DNA from: Myxococcota bacterium
Lineage (GTDB): Bacteria; Myxococcota_A; Polyangia; Polyangiales; Polyangiaceae
Reading direction: 5' to 3'
DNA length: 32,350 nucleotides
NCBI GenBank assembly: GCA_963169915.1
Contig: CAUJEM010000095.1
Location: 1-32,350, forward strand
In this document: positions 18,515-25,832 of the stretch, one piece after another
Numbering within the stretch: position 1 is the first letter of the stretch
Layout: every line of letters starts with the position of its first letter
The notes under the pieces: generated by a model
Told to the model about the DNA's origin: nothing
What the model saw: the letters and a program-made list of their open reading frames with translations, nothing else
The model's database searches: none
Translations under genes and position numbers: made by a program

Positions 18515-19957
18515 ATGCTCGTAGGCTTGGACCAACTCTTCGACAGCAAGCTGGCGGCCCTGCGGCGGCGCCTGAGGGACTCCCGCGTGGGCGTGCTGAC
18601 GCACGCCGCCGCCATCGACCGGCGCGGACGGCACCTCATCACCGTGCTCGAAGAGCTCGGCGCCGCGCCCACGGTCGTGTTCTCACCCGAACACGGGCTC
18701 GCCGGCTATGCCCAAGCCGAAGAGCCGGTCGCGGCCGAGCCCACGCTGGCGACCCCGCCCGTCCAGCGCAGCGCTCAACGACGCCGCCGCGGCAAGGAGC
18801 CGGTGGCGGCGCAGGCGGCGACCGGCGACTCGCCAGCGACCGCGCCCGCGCTCGAGCCCAGCGCCAGCTCGGCGCCGCCCGCCACGCCGACCGCACCGCC
18901 GGAGGCGTCGGTGGCCGTCAGCGCGAGCGCGGAGCCGCCCACCGCTGCGAGCGGCGACCTCGACCAGCCCGCCGCGCCCTCCACGCCGACCTACGTGAGC
19001 CTGTACGGCGCCACGCGTGAGTCGCTCTCGCCGCAGCCGGAGGACTTGGCGCGCCTCGACGTGCTCGTCATCGATCTCTGCGACGTCGGCAGTCGATACT
19101 ACACCTACGTCTGGAGTGCGCTGCTGGCCGTGCGGGCCGCGGCGCGCGCCGGCGTCCACGTCGTCCTGCTCGACCGCCCCAACCCGATCGGCGGGGACGC
19201 CGCGCTCGCCGAGGGCGCTCACCAGGAGGAGGGCTTCACGTCGTTCGTGGGGCTCGAGCCCCTGCCCATCCGCCACTGCTTGACCTTGGCGGAGCTGGTC
19301 CTCCACTTCGCGGAGCGGGACGGCCTGGCGCTCGGTCCGAGCGGCGCCGTCAGCGTCGTGCCCACCCGCGGCTGGGAGCGGCGCCGGACGGCACAGGCGT
19401 GGGGGCGCCCCTTCATCCCGCCGTCCCCCAACATGCCGACGCTCGACACCGCGCTCGTGTACCCCGGAGGCTGCCTCGTCGAGGGGACGAACCTGTCCGA
19501 AGGGCGCGGGACGACCACCCCCTTCCAGCTCGTGGGCGCGCCCTTCCTCAAGGCGGCCGAGCTGGCGGCCGCGCTGCTCGAGGCGGGCGTCCCCGGCGCG
19601 CTCGTTCGTCCCGCGAGCTTCCGGCCCACCTTCGAGAAGCACGCGGGCGTCGTCTGTCACGGCGTCATGCTGCACGTGACGCAGCCTGCCCTGTTCCGTC
19701 CGGTGGCCACCTACTTGCGGCTCATCACCCTCGCACGGGTGCAGGCGCCGGAGCAGTTCCAATTTCGCACCTCACCGTACGAGTTCGAGAGCGCGCACCC
19801 CGCCTTCGATCTCTTGACGGGCTCGCCCAAGGCCCGCGCCGCCATCTCCAGCGGCGCGTCCCCCGAAGAGGTGCTGGAGGGCGTCGTCCAGCCCGCCGCA
19901 GACTGGGCGAGCCAGGTGCTCGAGGCGGAGGCGCGCCTCGAGCGCGCGAGCGCGTGA
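18515..19957 (+). CDS. NamZ-like (DUF1343) protein with large Ala/Pro insertion
   Basis: A protein of 480 residues. The DUF1343 family includes NamZ, an exo-beta-N-acetylmuramidase that releases MurNAc from the non-reducing end of peptidoglycan fragments. Seen: RVGVLTHAAAIDRRGRHLI, FSPEHG (57... with E59 and H60), the segment DVLVIDLCDVGSRYYTYVW, LLDRPNPIGG, FIPPSPNMPTLDTALVYPGG and EGTNLSEGRGT, all in family order. Between FSPEHGLAGYAQAEEP and TYVSLYGATRES lies an insertion (about residues 73-157) rich in Ala, Pro, Ser and Thr, with one basic cluster (QRRRRGK). No signal peptide is visible, so the protein should act in the cytoplasm, for example in muropeptide recycling. The start has a weak AGGGAT Shine-Dalgarno. 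Whether the insertion leaves the enzyme active is unknown. Confidence 0.88.
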   Translation: MLVGLDQLFDSKLAALRRRLRDSRVGVLTHAAAIDRRGRHLITVLEELGAAPTVVFSPEHGLAGYAQAEEPVAAEPTLATPPVQRSAQRRRRGKEPVAAQAATGDSPATAPALEPSASSAPPATPTAPPEASVAVSASAEPPTAASGDLDQPAAPSTPTYVSLYGATRESLSPQPEDLARLDVLVIDLCDVGSRYYTYVWSALLAVRAAARAGVHVVLLDRPNPIGGDAALAEGAHQEEGFTSFVGLEPLPIRHCLTLAELVLHFAERDGLALGPSGAVSVVPTRGWERRRTAQAWGRPFIPPSPNMPTLDTALVYPGGCLVEGTNLSEGRGTTTPFQLVGAPFLKAAELAAALLEAGVPGALVRPASFRPTFEKHAGVVCHGVMLHVTQPALFRPVATYLRLITLARVQAPEQFQFRTSPYEFESAHPAFDLLTGSPKARAAISSGASPEEVLEGVVQPAADWASQVLEAEARLERASA

Positions 19958-19986
19958 GGCGCTCGGCTCAACCCGCCCGGCGCCTC
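19956..19986. terminator. Possible bidirectional terminator, NamZ-like / pepP
   Basis: GAGGCGC (19956-19962) and GCGCCTC (19980-19986) form a 7-bp stem with a 17-nt loop over the 10-bp gap of two convergent genes, overlapping the end of both. No T-run. Confidence 0.3.
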
Positions 19987-21356
19987 GCCTCCAGCTCCGC
20001 CACGTCCTTGGGAAGGTGCTCGGTGAGCACCTCCGACCCCGTCGGCACCACCAGGACATCGTCTTCGATACGAACACCGCGCACGTCCGCGAAGCGCGCG
20101 AGCTCGGCCTCGACGATCACGTCGCGCAGCGCGCCTGCCCCGGCGAGCAAGCCGTCCCGCTGATAAAACCCGGGCTCGATGGTCACCACCATGCCGGGCT
20201 GCAGGTCTCGATCACAGCGGAGGTAGCGGTCCCCGGGGGCGACGCTGCGCTGACGCCCCGGCGCATAGCCGGCGCGGTCGCCCAGGCCCTCCATGTCGTG
20301 CCCGTCGAGCCCGAGCAGGTGGCCGACGCCGTGGGGGAAAAAGAGCGCGGCAGCGCCGCGCTCGTACAGCTCTTCGGGATCGCCCCGCAGCACCCCCAGG
20401 CGCGTGAGGCCGCGGACGAGCGTCGCCGCCGCCACGCGGTGCACGTCCCGGTAACGCACCCCGGGCGCTACGGCGGCGATCGCGGCGCGCTGCGTCTCCA
20501 GCACCAGCTCGTACATCACGCGCTGGCTCTCGCTGAATTGCGCCGCGACCGGCCAGGTGCGGGTCACGTCCCCAGCCCAGCCCTCGGGCGTCTCCGCCCC
20601 CACGTCGCAGAGGAGTAGCTCACCCGCGCGCATCACCCCGTCGTGACGCTCGGCGTGCAGCACCTCTCCGTGCACGGTGACGATCGAGTTGTACGACGTG
20701 CTCATCCCGCACCCTACGATGACGCCCTCCATCAGCCCGCGCACCGTCGCCTCGCGACGCCCCGCGCGGGTGCCTCGGAGCCCCGCCTCGTGCGCCCACC
20801 CCGTCACCTGGGCCGCCTGGCGGAGCTGGGCCACCGCCCACTCGTCGTGGACCAAGCGCAGCTCGATGATGGCGTCGGCGAGCGCCGCGTCCGCTCCCTC
20901 GAGCAGCGCGCCGCTGGCGGGCTCCAGCTCTCGCCCACACCACTCGCTCAGCCAGAACGCGGACTCGGCGTCCGGTGGCGGGAGCGTGGCGTAGCTCTCG
21001 TCCAGCTCCAGCTCGGCGTGCGGGCGCACCGGCAGCTCGAGCTCCCGCTCGAGCTGCTCCAGCGACGGCGTCGGCCCCGACCACAGGGCCTCGTCCGGGT
21101 GCGGGGGCTCGAGGTAGAGCGTCGGCTGACCCTCACGCAAGACGAGCAGTGCCCCCTCCAAGTGCCGCCCGACGAAGTACAAGAAGTGGCTCTCCGCGCG
21201 GAACGGGAAGCGACTGGCGTGAAAGTTGCGTGGTCGCGACAAGCCCGCCGCGAGCACCGCGTTGCCGGAGAAGCGCTCAGCCCAGCGGCGACGACGCTCC
21301 CGAAAGGCCACTGTGGGGCTGGGCGTCGGCCAATACTCCGGGAAGGGCAGGGACAT
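19968..21356 (-). CDS. pepP: Xaa-Pro aminopeptidase (M24B)
   Basis: A protein of 462 residues, near the usual 440 for PepP. It removes an N-terminal residue that precedes proline, in the cytoplasm, using two metal ions. The N-terminal creatinase-like domain (1-165; FPFRAESHFLYFVG) is typical. The catalytic pita-bread fold shows all five metal ligands: D251 (LLLCDVGAE), D263 (AGDVTRTWP), H346 (FFPHGVGHLLGLDGHD), E394 (VTIEPGFY) and E431 (VRIEDDVLV). It starts 8 bp after the acyl-CoA dehydrogenase stop and is the last gene of the leftward operon begun by the pgpH-like gene. Confidence 0.94.
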   Translation of the reverse strand: MSLPFPEYWPTPSPTVAFRERRRRWAERFSGNAVLAAGLSRPRNFHASRFPFRAESHFLYFVGRHLEGALLVLREGQPTLYLEPPHPDEALWSGPTPSLEQLERELELPVRPHAELELDESYATLPPPDAESAFWLSEWCGRELEPASGALLEGADAALADAIIELRLVHDEWAVAQLRQAAQVTGWAHEAGLRGTRAGRREATVRGLMEGVIVGCGMSTSYNSIVTVHGEVLHAERHDGVMRAGELLLCDVGAETPEGWAGDVTRTWPVAAQFSESQRVMYELVLETQRAAIAAVAPGVRYRDVHRVAAATLVRGLTRLGVLRGDPEELYERGAAALFFPHGVGHLLGLDGHDMEGLGDRAGYAPGRQRSVAPGDRYLRCDRDLQPGMVVTIEPGFYQRDGLLAGAGALRDVIVEAELARFADVRGVRIEDDVLVVPTGSEVLTEHLPKDVAELEARRRAG

Positions 21357-21364
21357 GGCGCGGC

Positions 21365-23074
21365 TCAGATCACGTCGAAGGGGTAGCCACGGTCCGCGTA
21401 GATGCGCGCCGCGATGACCCGGCGCAGCGAGTCGTCATTGTGGCCCATCCCCGCGATGTTGGCCCGCATCCGGCGCTCTGCCGCCGCGGCGAACATCCGC
21501 GTGACGTCCAGCTTGCGGCGGGCGCCGTCCTCACCGCGCGCCGACACCTCTCGAGTGACGCGCGCGATGCACGCGGCCAGCGCCAGCAGATCGATGGCGG
21601 TGTTGGCGACGCGCAGGTGCGTGGTCTGCATCTCCGCGACATCGGCGCGATGGTGCCGGAGCAGCTCGGCCGTCGCCTGAGCGAAGCTCCGCGCGCTGCT
21701 GGCGAACACCTGGGCCTCCGGCGCCAGGAGCGGGTGCGCCAGCGTCAGCTCCGTGCGCCACTCCGGGCGCTCGGGCGCCACCGCCCGCCGCAGCCAGCTT
21801 CGGCGCGGCCGTGGCTCTCCCCCCGCGCGCGCCGACTGTCCGCGCAGCCCCGTCAGCGCGATGTAGCTGCGGACGGTCTCGTTGGTGGCGTCGAGGACGA
21901 ACCCACCGCGCGCGTCGCGCAGCCAGCGGTCCAGCTCCGCGCCCGCCACGTAGGCGCGGCTGGCGACCACCTGCGACGCGTCGTTGACGACACGCCAGAG
22001 CGCCTCCACCGAGGCCACGCGGCAGATGGCGCTCTCCAGGGTCGTGTCGGCGACGCCGCGATCGATGAGCCCGGTCGCCAGGTAGGTCATGGACTCCACG
22101 GCGAACAGATCCGCCACGATGCGCGTCACCTTGTCTTGGAGCGCCGGGTACTCCCCGATGGCGCGCCCTTGGGTGCGGCGCTGGATGGCGTGCTTGACGG
22201 TGTAGGCCAAGATGGACCGCATCTGCCCGACCGTGATGGCAGCGTAGAGCGGCCGAGCGCCGTCGATCACCTCCTGCGTCAGGTTGTAGCCGCGCCCCAC
22301 CTCCCCGAGACGCGCGCTCTCCGGCAGCTCGACGCCGTCGAACACGACCTCGTTGACCGGCAGGGCGCGCAGCCCCGGGGTCTGCTGACGCGGGCGGACC
22401 ACGTAGCCATGGCTGGGCTCCACCAAGAACGCCGTGAGCCGCGGCTTGGCGCCGTGCTCGGGCGGCGTGGTCCGCGCCACCAGCACGAGCATCTCCGCCC
22501 GCTCCGCGCCGATGACGAGCGGCTTGCTCCCCTGCAAGACGTAGCGGCCGCGCGCTGGCGCCCACTCCGCGTAGGTGCGGATCCCCGCGGCGTCCGTGCC
22601 GCCAGACTCCGTGAGCGCGAAGGCGGCGATCCCTCGCCCCGCCACGACCCCCTCGCCTCGCGCCAGGCGAGGCACGAGGCGAGCGCGCTGCTCTTCCGAG
22701 CCGAACCGCTGCAGGGCGCGCAGGCCGATGGCGGAGTGGACGTAGAGCAGCGTCGCGACGGAGGCGTCACAGCTGGCGATCTCCTCCAAGACGCGCGCCG
22801 CCGCGCTGACGGACAGCCCGAGCCCCCCTTGCTCGACGGGCACGAGCAGCCCAAAAAAACCGGCCTGGGCCAGCGCCTCGAGCCCGGCCTGCGGGAGCTG
22901 CCCGGAGGCGTCCACCACCGCCGCGTCGATGTGCTGCGCGGCGATCTCGTTGAACTGCGCCACCAAGCGGTGGACCTGCTTGAGCTCCGCGTCCTCGAGG
23001 GCCACGTAGGGGATGACGAGCTGCTCGGGGACCTGCCCGGCGAAGAGCCCTCGCACGAAGCCCTGCGACCTCAT
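21365..23074 (-). CDS. Acyl-CoA dehydrogenase, VLCAD/ACAD9-like, with Asp at catalytic position
   Basis: A protein of 569 residues, longer than the usual 380 because of a C-terminal helical extension as in VLCAD and ACAD9. The family oxidises acyl-CoA to enoyl-CoA with FAD. Seen: FFGLLVPVEQGGLGLSVSAA, AAFALTESGGTDAAG (flavin and substrate loop), and helices up to LDATNETVRSYIAL. Aligned by eye with the motif F/Y-E-G-T of VLCAD and MCAD, this last stretch puts D395 where the catalytic Glu normally sits, and Ala replaces Gly. The alternative catalytic Glu position of IVD and LCAD also appears to be Ala (IDGARPLYA). The enzyme may have altered activity or another substrate. The ATG overlaps the upstream pgpH-like stop by 4 bases (ATGA), showing translational coupling. 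Confidence 0.9.
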   Translation of the reverse strand: MRSQGFVRGLFAGQVPEQLVIPYVALEDAELKQVHRLVAQFNEIAAQHIDAAVVDASGQLPQAGLEALAQAGFFGLLVPVEQGGLGLSVSAAARVLEEIASCDASVATLLYVHSAIGLRALQRFGSEEQRARLVPRLARGEGVVAGRGIAAFALTESGGTDAAGIRTYAEWAPARGRYVLQGSKPLVIGAERAEMLVLVARTTPPEHGAKPRLTAFLVEPSHGYVVRPRQQTPGLRALPVNEVVFDGVELPESARLGEVGRGYNLTQEVIDGARPLYAAITVGQMRSILAYTVKHAIQRRTQGRAIGEYPALQDKVTRIVADLFAVESMTYLATGLIDRGVADTTLESAICRVASVEALWRVVNDASQVVASRAYVAGAELDRWLRDARGGFVLDATNETVRSYIALTGLRGQSARAGGEPRPRRSWLRRAVAPERPEWRTELTLAHPLLAPEAQVFASSARSFAQATAELLRHHRADVAEMQTTHLRVANTAIDLLALAACIARVTREVSARGEDGARRKLDVTRMFAAAAERRMRANIAGMGHNDDSLRRVIAARIYADRGYPFDVI

Positions 23075-24858
23075 GAGCTCCCGGCTCCGGGGTCGTCGTC
23101 GCTGGAGGGGGACGCGGCGGGGCTCTTGGGTCGGCGCGTGGAGGCTCCCACGGGCTCATAGCCCCCCGAGGGGTACTGTCGAACGGCGCGCGCTGGGACG
23201 CCAAACTCATGCGCCGTCTTGGCTTGCCAGGGGTATTTGATGCGGTGATGGTTCATGTTGACGAGGGTGTCCGTCATGCGCGTGGCGATGGTCCGGAGAT
23301 CTGCCAGCTCGAGCCCGGAGTCGTCGAGCTGGCCGGAGGCCAGCTTCGTGAAGAGCACTCGCTGCACCATCGCCTCGAAATGGCCGCGCTCCGGGGGATC
23401 GATGGTGCGCGAGGCCGCCTCGATGGAGTCCACCAACATCAAGATCGCCGTCTCCTTGGTCTGGGGCTTCATCCCAGGGTAGCGAAAGGCCTCCTCCGCG
23501 AGCCCCTTGGGGTTGCCCTGCTCCTTGCAGCGCTCCCAGAAGTACTCCACGAGCTGCGTGCCGTGGTGGGTGTAGGCGAACTCCACCACCGGCTCCGGCG
23601 CGCCACCCTCGCGGAGCAGCTTCGTCCCGATCACCACGTGCGCCATGATGGCGTCTGCGCTCACGTCCGGCTCCAGCGCGTCATGGGGCGAGCGATCGTC
23701 CGGGCCCAGGTTCTCCACGAAGTACTTGGCCTGCGCCGTCTTGCCGGCGTCGTGGTAGTACGCGCCCACCCGCGTGAGCAGCGCGTCCGCGCCGATGGCG
23801 CTGGCGGCTTGCTCGGCGAGGTTGGCCATCGCGCGAGAGTGCTCCCAGGTGCCCGGCGCCTCCTGCGCGATCTTCTGCAAGATGGGCTGCTCGAGATCGG
23901 TCAAGTCGAGCAGCCGCTCCCGAGAGACGCGCCCGAAGAGCCGCTCGAGCGGCGCCCTCAAGAGCGCCGCCAACAGCCCCGCCAGCAGCCCTCCCCCGGC
24001 GCACGCCAGCACGTCCGAGCCCTCGCCCAGGCGTAGATCTTGCCAGAGCCCGAAGCTGCCGTCGAAGGTCGCGCGCAGCGCGATGTAGATGAGCGCGGCG
24101 CTGAGCCCTGCCAAGCTACAGGAGAGCACCATGTGCCGCTTGCGCTTGCGGTTCAGGTAATAGAGCGTGGCCGCCATCCCGCGGCTGAGCAGCACCGCGA
24201 GCAGCACCGGCTCCAGGCGCACCAGCAGCGCCAAGCTGAAGCCCAGCACCACCGTCACGACGAAGGCGGTCCGCCGGTCGAAGCTGCTGGCGACCCAGAC
24301 GGGCACCGCGCTGATGGGGATCCAATACTGCGGGAGCGCCGTCAGCAGCAGCCCGAGCTTCGCCAAGACGCCCATCCCCAGCAGCGCCACCATCAGGCCG
24401 ATCTGGCTTCGGAGCAGCCGCAAGCGGCTCTGTCCGAAGCGCCGCAGGTAGGCGCCGAGCGCCATCGACAGCGTAAAGAAGAGCGCGAAGCTCCCGAGCA
24501 GCGGCTGGGCCCCCAGGGCGGGGCGCTGCCGGAGCCAGGACAGGGCCGTCGCGTGCGTTGGCTCGTCGGCCCTCAAGACGGTGCCTCGCGGGATGATCAG
24601 CTGCTCACGCGCGAGGACGGACCAGGGCCCGTCGTCCAGGAACGTGGGGACGCCCGGGCCGACGGGGATCCGCAGCGTGACGGCCGTGGGGGCGCCCTCG
24701 CTGGGCGACGCGCCGGGCCAGAGCTGCTCGCCCACGAGCACCAAGGTCATCACCGCCGCGAACACGACGCTCAGCACCAGGCCAGCGAGGGGGCCCGCTC
24801 TGACCCGAGAGAGCAGCATCTTGGTTCGAGCGCCGCGCCGAGCGCGGGCGAGCGCCAC
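23071..24858 (-). CDS. PgpH-like membrane HD-domain c-di-AMP phosphodiesterase
   Basis: A protein of 595 residues. The known PgpH role is hydrolysis of cyclic di-AMP to pApA by a cytoplasmic HD domain. Seen: one N-terminal TM (about 22-45), a short extracytoplasmic part (about 46-118), six or so further TM helices (about 119-300), then the HD domain (about 315-520) with H340 (TWEHS), H369-D370 (YYHDAGK), H407 (MAHVV), H431-H432 (THHGT) and D477 (LVDSIE), which are the expected metal ligands. The C-terminal 40 residues are Pro/Ser-rich. The extracytoplasmic 7TMR-HDED sensor of typical PgpH (around 250 residues) is reduced to about 70. The start is GTG 24858 or ATG 24819; neither has a clear Shine-Dalgarno. 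It is divergent from folP-cdaA-cdaR, which makes the substrate. Confidence 0.9.
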   Translation of the reverse strand: MALARARRGARTKMLLSRVRAGPLAGLVLSVVFAAVMTLVLVGEQLWPGASPSEGAPTAVTLRIPVGPGVPTFLDDGPWSVLAREQLIIPRGTVLRADEPTHATALSWLRQRPALGAQPLLGSFALFFTLSMALGAYLRRFGQSRLRLLRSQIGLMVALLGMGVLAKLGLLLTALPQYWIPISAVPVWVASSFDRRTAFVVTVVLGFSLALLVRLEPVLLAVLLSRGMAATLYYLNRKRKRHMVLSCSLAGLSAALIYIALRATFDGSFGLWQDLRLGEGSDVLACAGGGLLAGLLAALLRAPLERLFGRVSRERLLDLTDLEQPILQKIAQEAPGTWEHSRAMANLAEQAASAIGADALLTRVGAYYHDAGKTAQAKYFVENLGPDDRSPHDALEPDVSADAIMAHVVIGTKLLREGGAPEPVVEFAYTHHGTQLVEYFWERCKEQGNPKGLAEEAFRYPGMKPQTKETAILMLVDSIEAASRTIDPPERGHFEAMVQRVLFTKLASGQLDDSGLELADLRTIATRMTDTLVNMNHHRIKYPWQAKTAHEFGVPARAVRQYPSGGYEPVGASTRRPKSPAASPSSDDDPGAGSS

Positions 24859-24935
24859 GCTAGATCGAAGCAGGCCCGGCGCGCAACGCTATGAGCGGCT
24901 CGCCATGCCCAAACGCCCAGCTAAAGACGTGAATT

Positions 24936-24950
24936 GACAACCGCATTGTC
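24936..24950. promoter_or_regulatory. Dyad between the two c-di-AMP operons
   Basis: GACAA-CCGCA-TTGTC is a perfect 5-bp-arm inverted repeat with a 5-bp spacer in the 122-bp gap shared by the divergent pgpH-like and folP operons. It could bind a dimeric regulator acting on both. The arms are short, so chance is possible. Confidence 0.3.
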
Positions 24951-24953
24951 GCT

Positions 24954-24969
24954 CGGCCCAACTCTTGCT
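24954..24969 (+). promoter_or_regulatory. Sigma-54-like -24/-12 element before folP
   Basis: CGGCCCA (24954-24960) and TTGCT (24965-24969) have the invariant GG-N10-GC spacing and nine of twelve matches to the consensus TGGCACG-N4-TTGCW. The implied start is at 24980, one base before the GTG 24981, so the transcript would be almost leaderless or translation would begin at ATG 25038. Tentative. Confidence 0.25.
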
Positions 24970-24980
24970 AGAGATGCGCC

Positions 24981-25832
24981 GTGGGGTCTCTATTCGACGT
25001 CCTCAGCTCTACTCGCCGCGCCCAAGGCGCCGCGCTGATGGGCGTGCTCAACGTCACCCCGGACTCGTTCTCCGACGGGGGTCGCTTCCTCGCGCCGGAC
25101 GACGCGGTCGCGCACGGGGAGCGGCTGCTCTCCGAGGGCGCGGACGTGCTCGACATCGGCGCGGAGAGCACGCGCCCCGGCTCGGCCAGCGTCCCCGCCA
25201 GGGTCCAGCTCGAGCGGCTCGAGCCCGCGGTCACGGCGGCCGTCGCGCGAGGCGCCACGGTCAGCGTGGACACCACCCTGCCAGAGGTGGCGGAGCAGGC
25301 GCTGCGGTGGGGCGCGCGGCTCATCAACGACGTGTCGTGCCTCGCGAATCCGGAGCTGGCGGCGGTGGCGGCACGGCACCGGGCCCCGCTCATCATCATG
25401 CACTCGCGGGGCCCCATGTCCGCCATGGCAGGCTTCTCGGAGTACCCGGAAGACGGCTACCAGGACGTCGTCGCGGAGGTCATCGCGGAGCTGCTCGCAG
25501 CGCGCGCGCGCGCGCTGGCCGCGGGCCTCGCGCCGGAGGACGTCTGGCTAGATCCTGGGCTCGGGTTCGCCAAGAGCGCGCGCCACTCGTTCCAGCTCCT
25601 CACGGGGCTCGGTGAGCTCGCGGCGCTCGGCGTCCCCCTGGTCGTGGGCGCCAGTCGCAAGTCCTTCATCGCCAAGGCGGCACCCGCGCCACCCTCGGAG
25701 CGGCTCGGCGGCAGCATCGCCGCCGGGCTCCACGCCGCCCGCCACGGAGCGCTGCTGCTCCGTGTCCACGACGTCGCCGCCATGCGCCAGGCCCTGCTCG
25801 TCGAGCGCACCTTGCTCGCGGAGGTCGGCTGA
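24981..25832 (+). CDS. folP: Dihydropteroate synthase
   Basis: A protein of 283 residues. It joins 6-hydroxymethyl-dihydropterin diphosphate and p-aminobenzoate to dihydropteroate in folate synthesis. The full set of motifs is visible: GVLNVTPDSFSDGG at residues 21-34, DIGAESTRPG at 58-67, SVDT at 95-98, INDVS at 115-119, DPGLGFAKS at 191-199, GASRKSFI at 223-230 and RVHDV near the end. The start is GTG 24981; the next candidate, ATG 25038 (residue 20), would remove residues normally present but keep the first motif. No good Shine-Dalgarno precedes either. The stop overlaps the cdaA start (TGATG), so the genes are translationally coupled. The folP-cdaA order is found in other deltaproteobacteria. 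Confidence 0.96.
   Translation: MGSLFDVLSSTRRAQGAALMGVLNVTPDSFSDGGRFLAPDDAVAHGERLLSEGADVLDIGAESTRPGSASVPARVQLERLEPAVTAAVARGATVSVDTTLPEVAEQALRWGARLINDVSCLANPELAAVAARHRAPLIIMHSRGPMSAMAGFSEYPEDGYQDVVAEVIAELLAARARALAAGLAPEDVWLDPGLGFAKSARHSFQLLTGLGELAALGVPLVVGASRKSFIAKAAPAPPSERLGGSIAAGLHAARHGALLLRVHDVAAMRQALLVERTLLAEVG

Noticed and set aside
20975..23161. A 728-codon plus-strand frame opposite pepP and the acyl-CoA dehydrogenase
   Set aside because: It encodes Arg/Gly/His-rich low-complexity sequence with no motif, while the other strand has two clear enzymes with complete active-site motifs.
24934..24962. Exact TTGACA at 24934-24939 before folP as a sigma-70 -35 box
   Set aside because: No -10-like hexamer is found 16-18 bp downstream (CCCAAC at the expected place).
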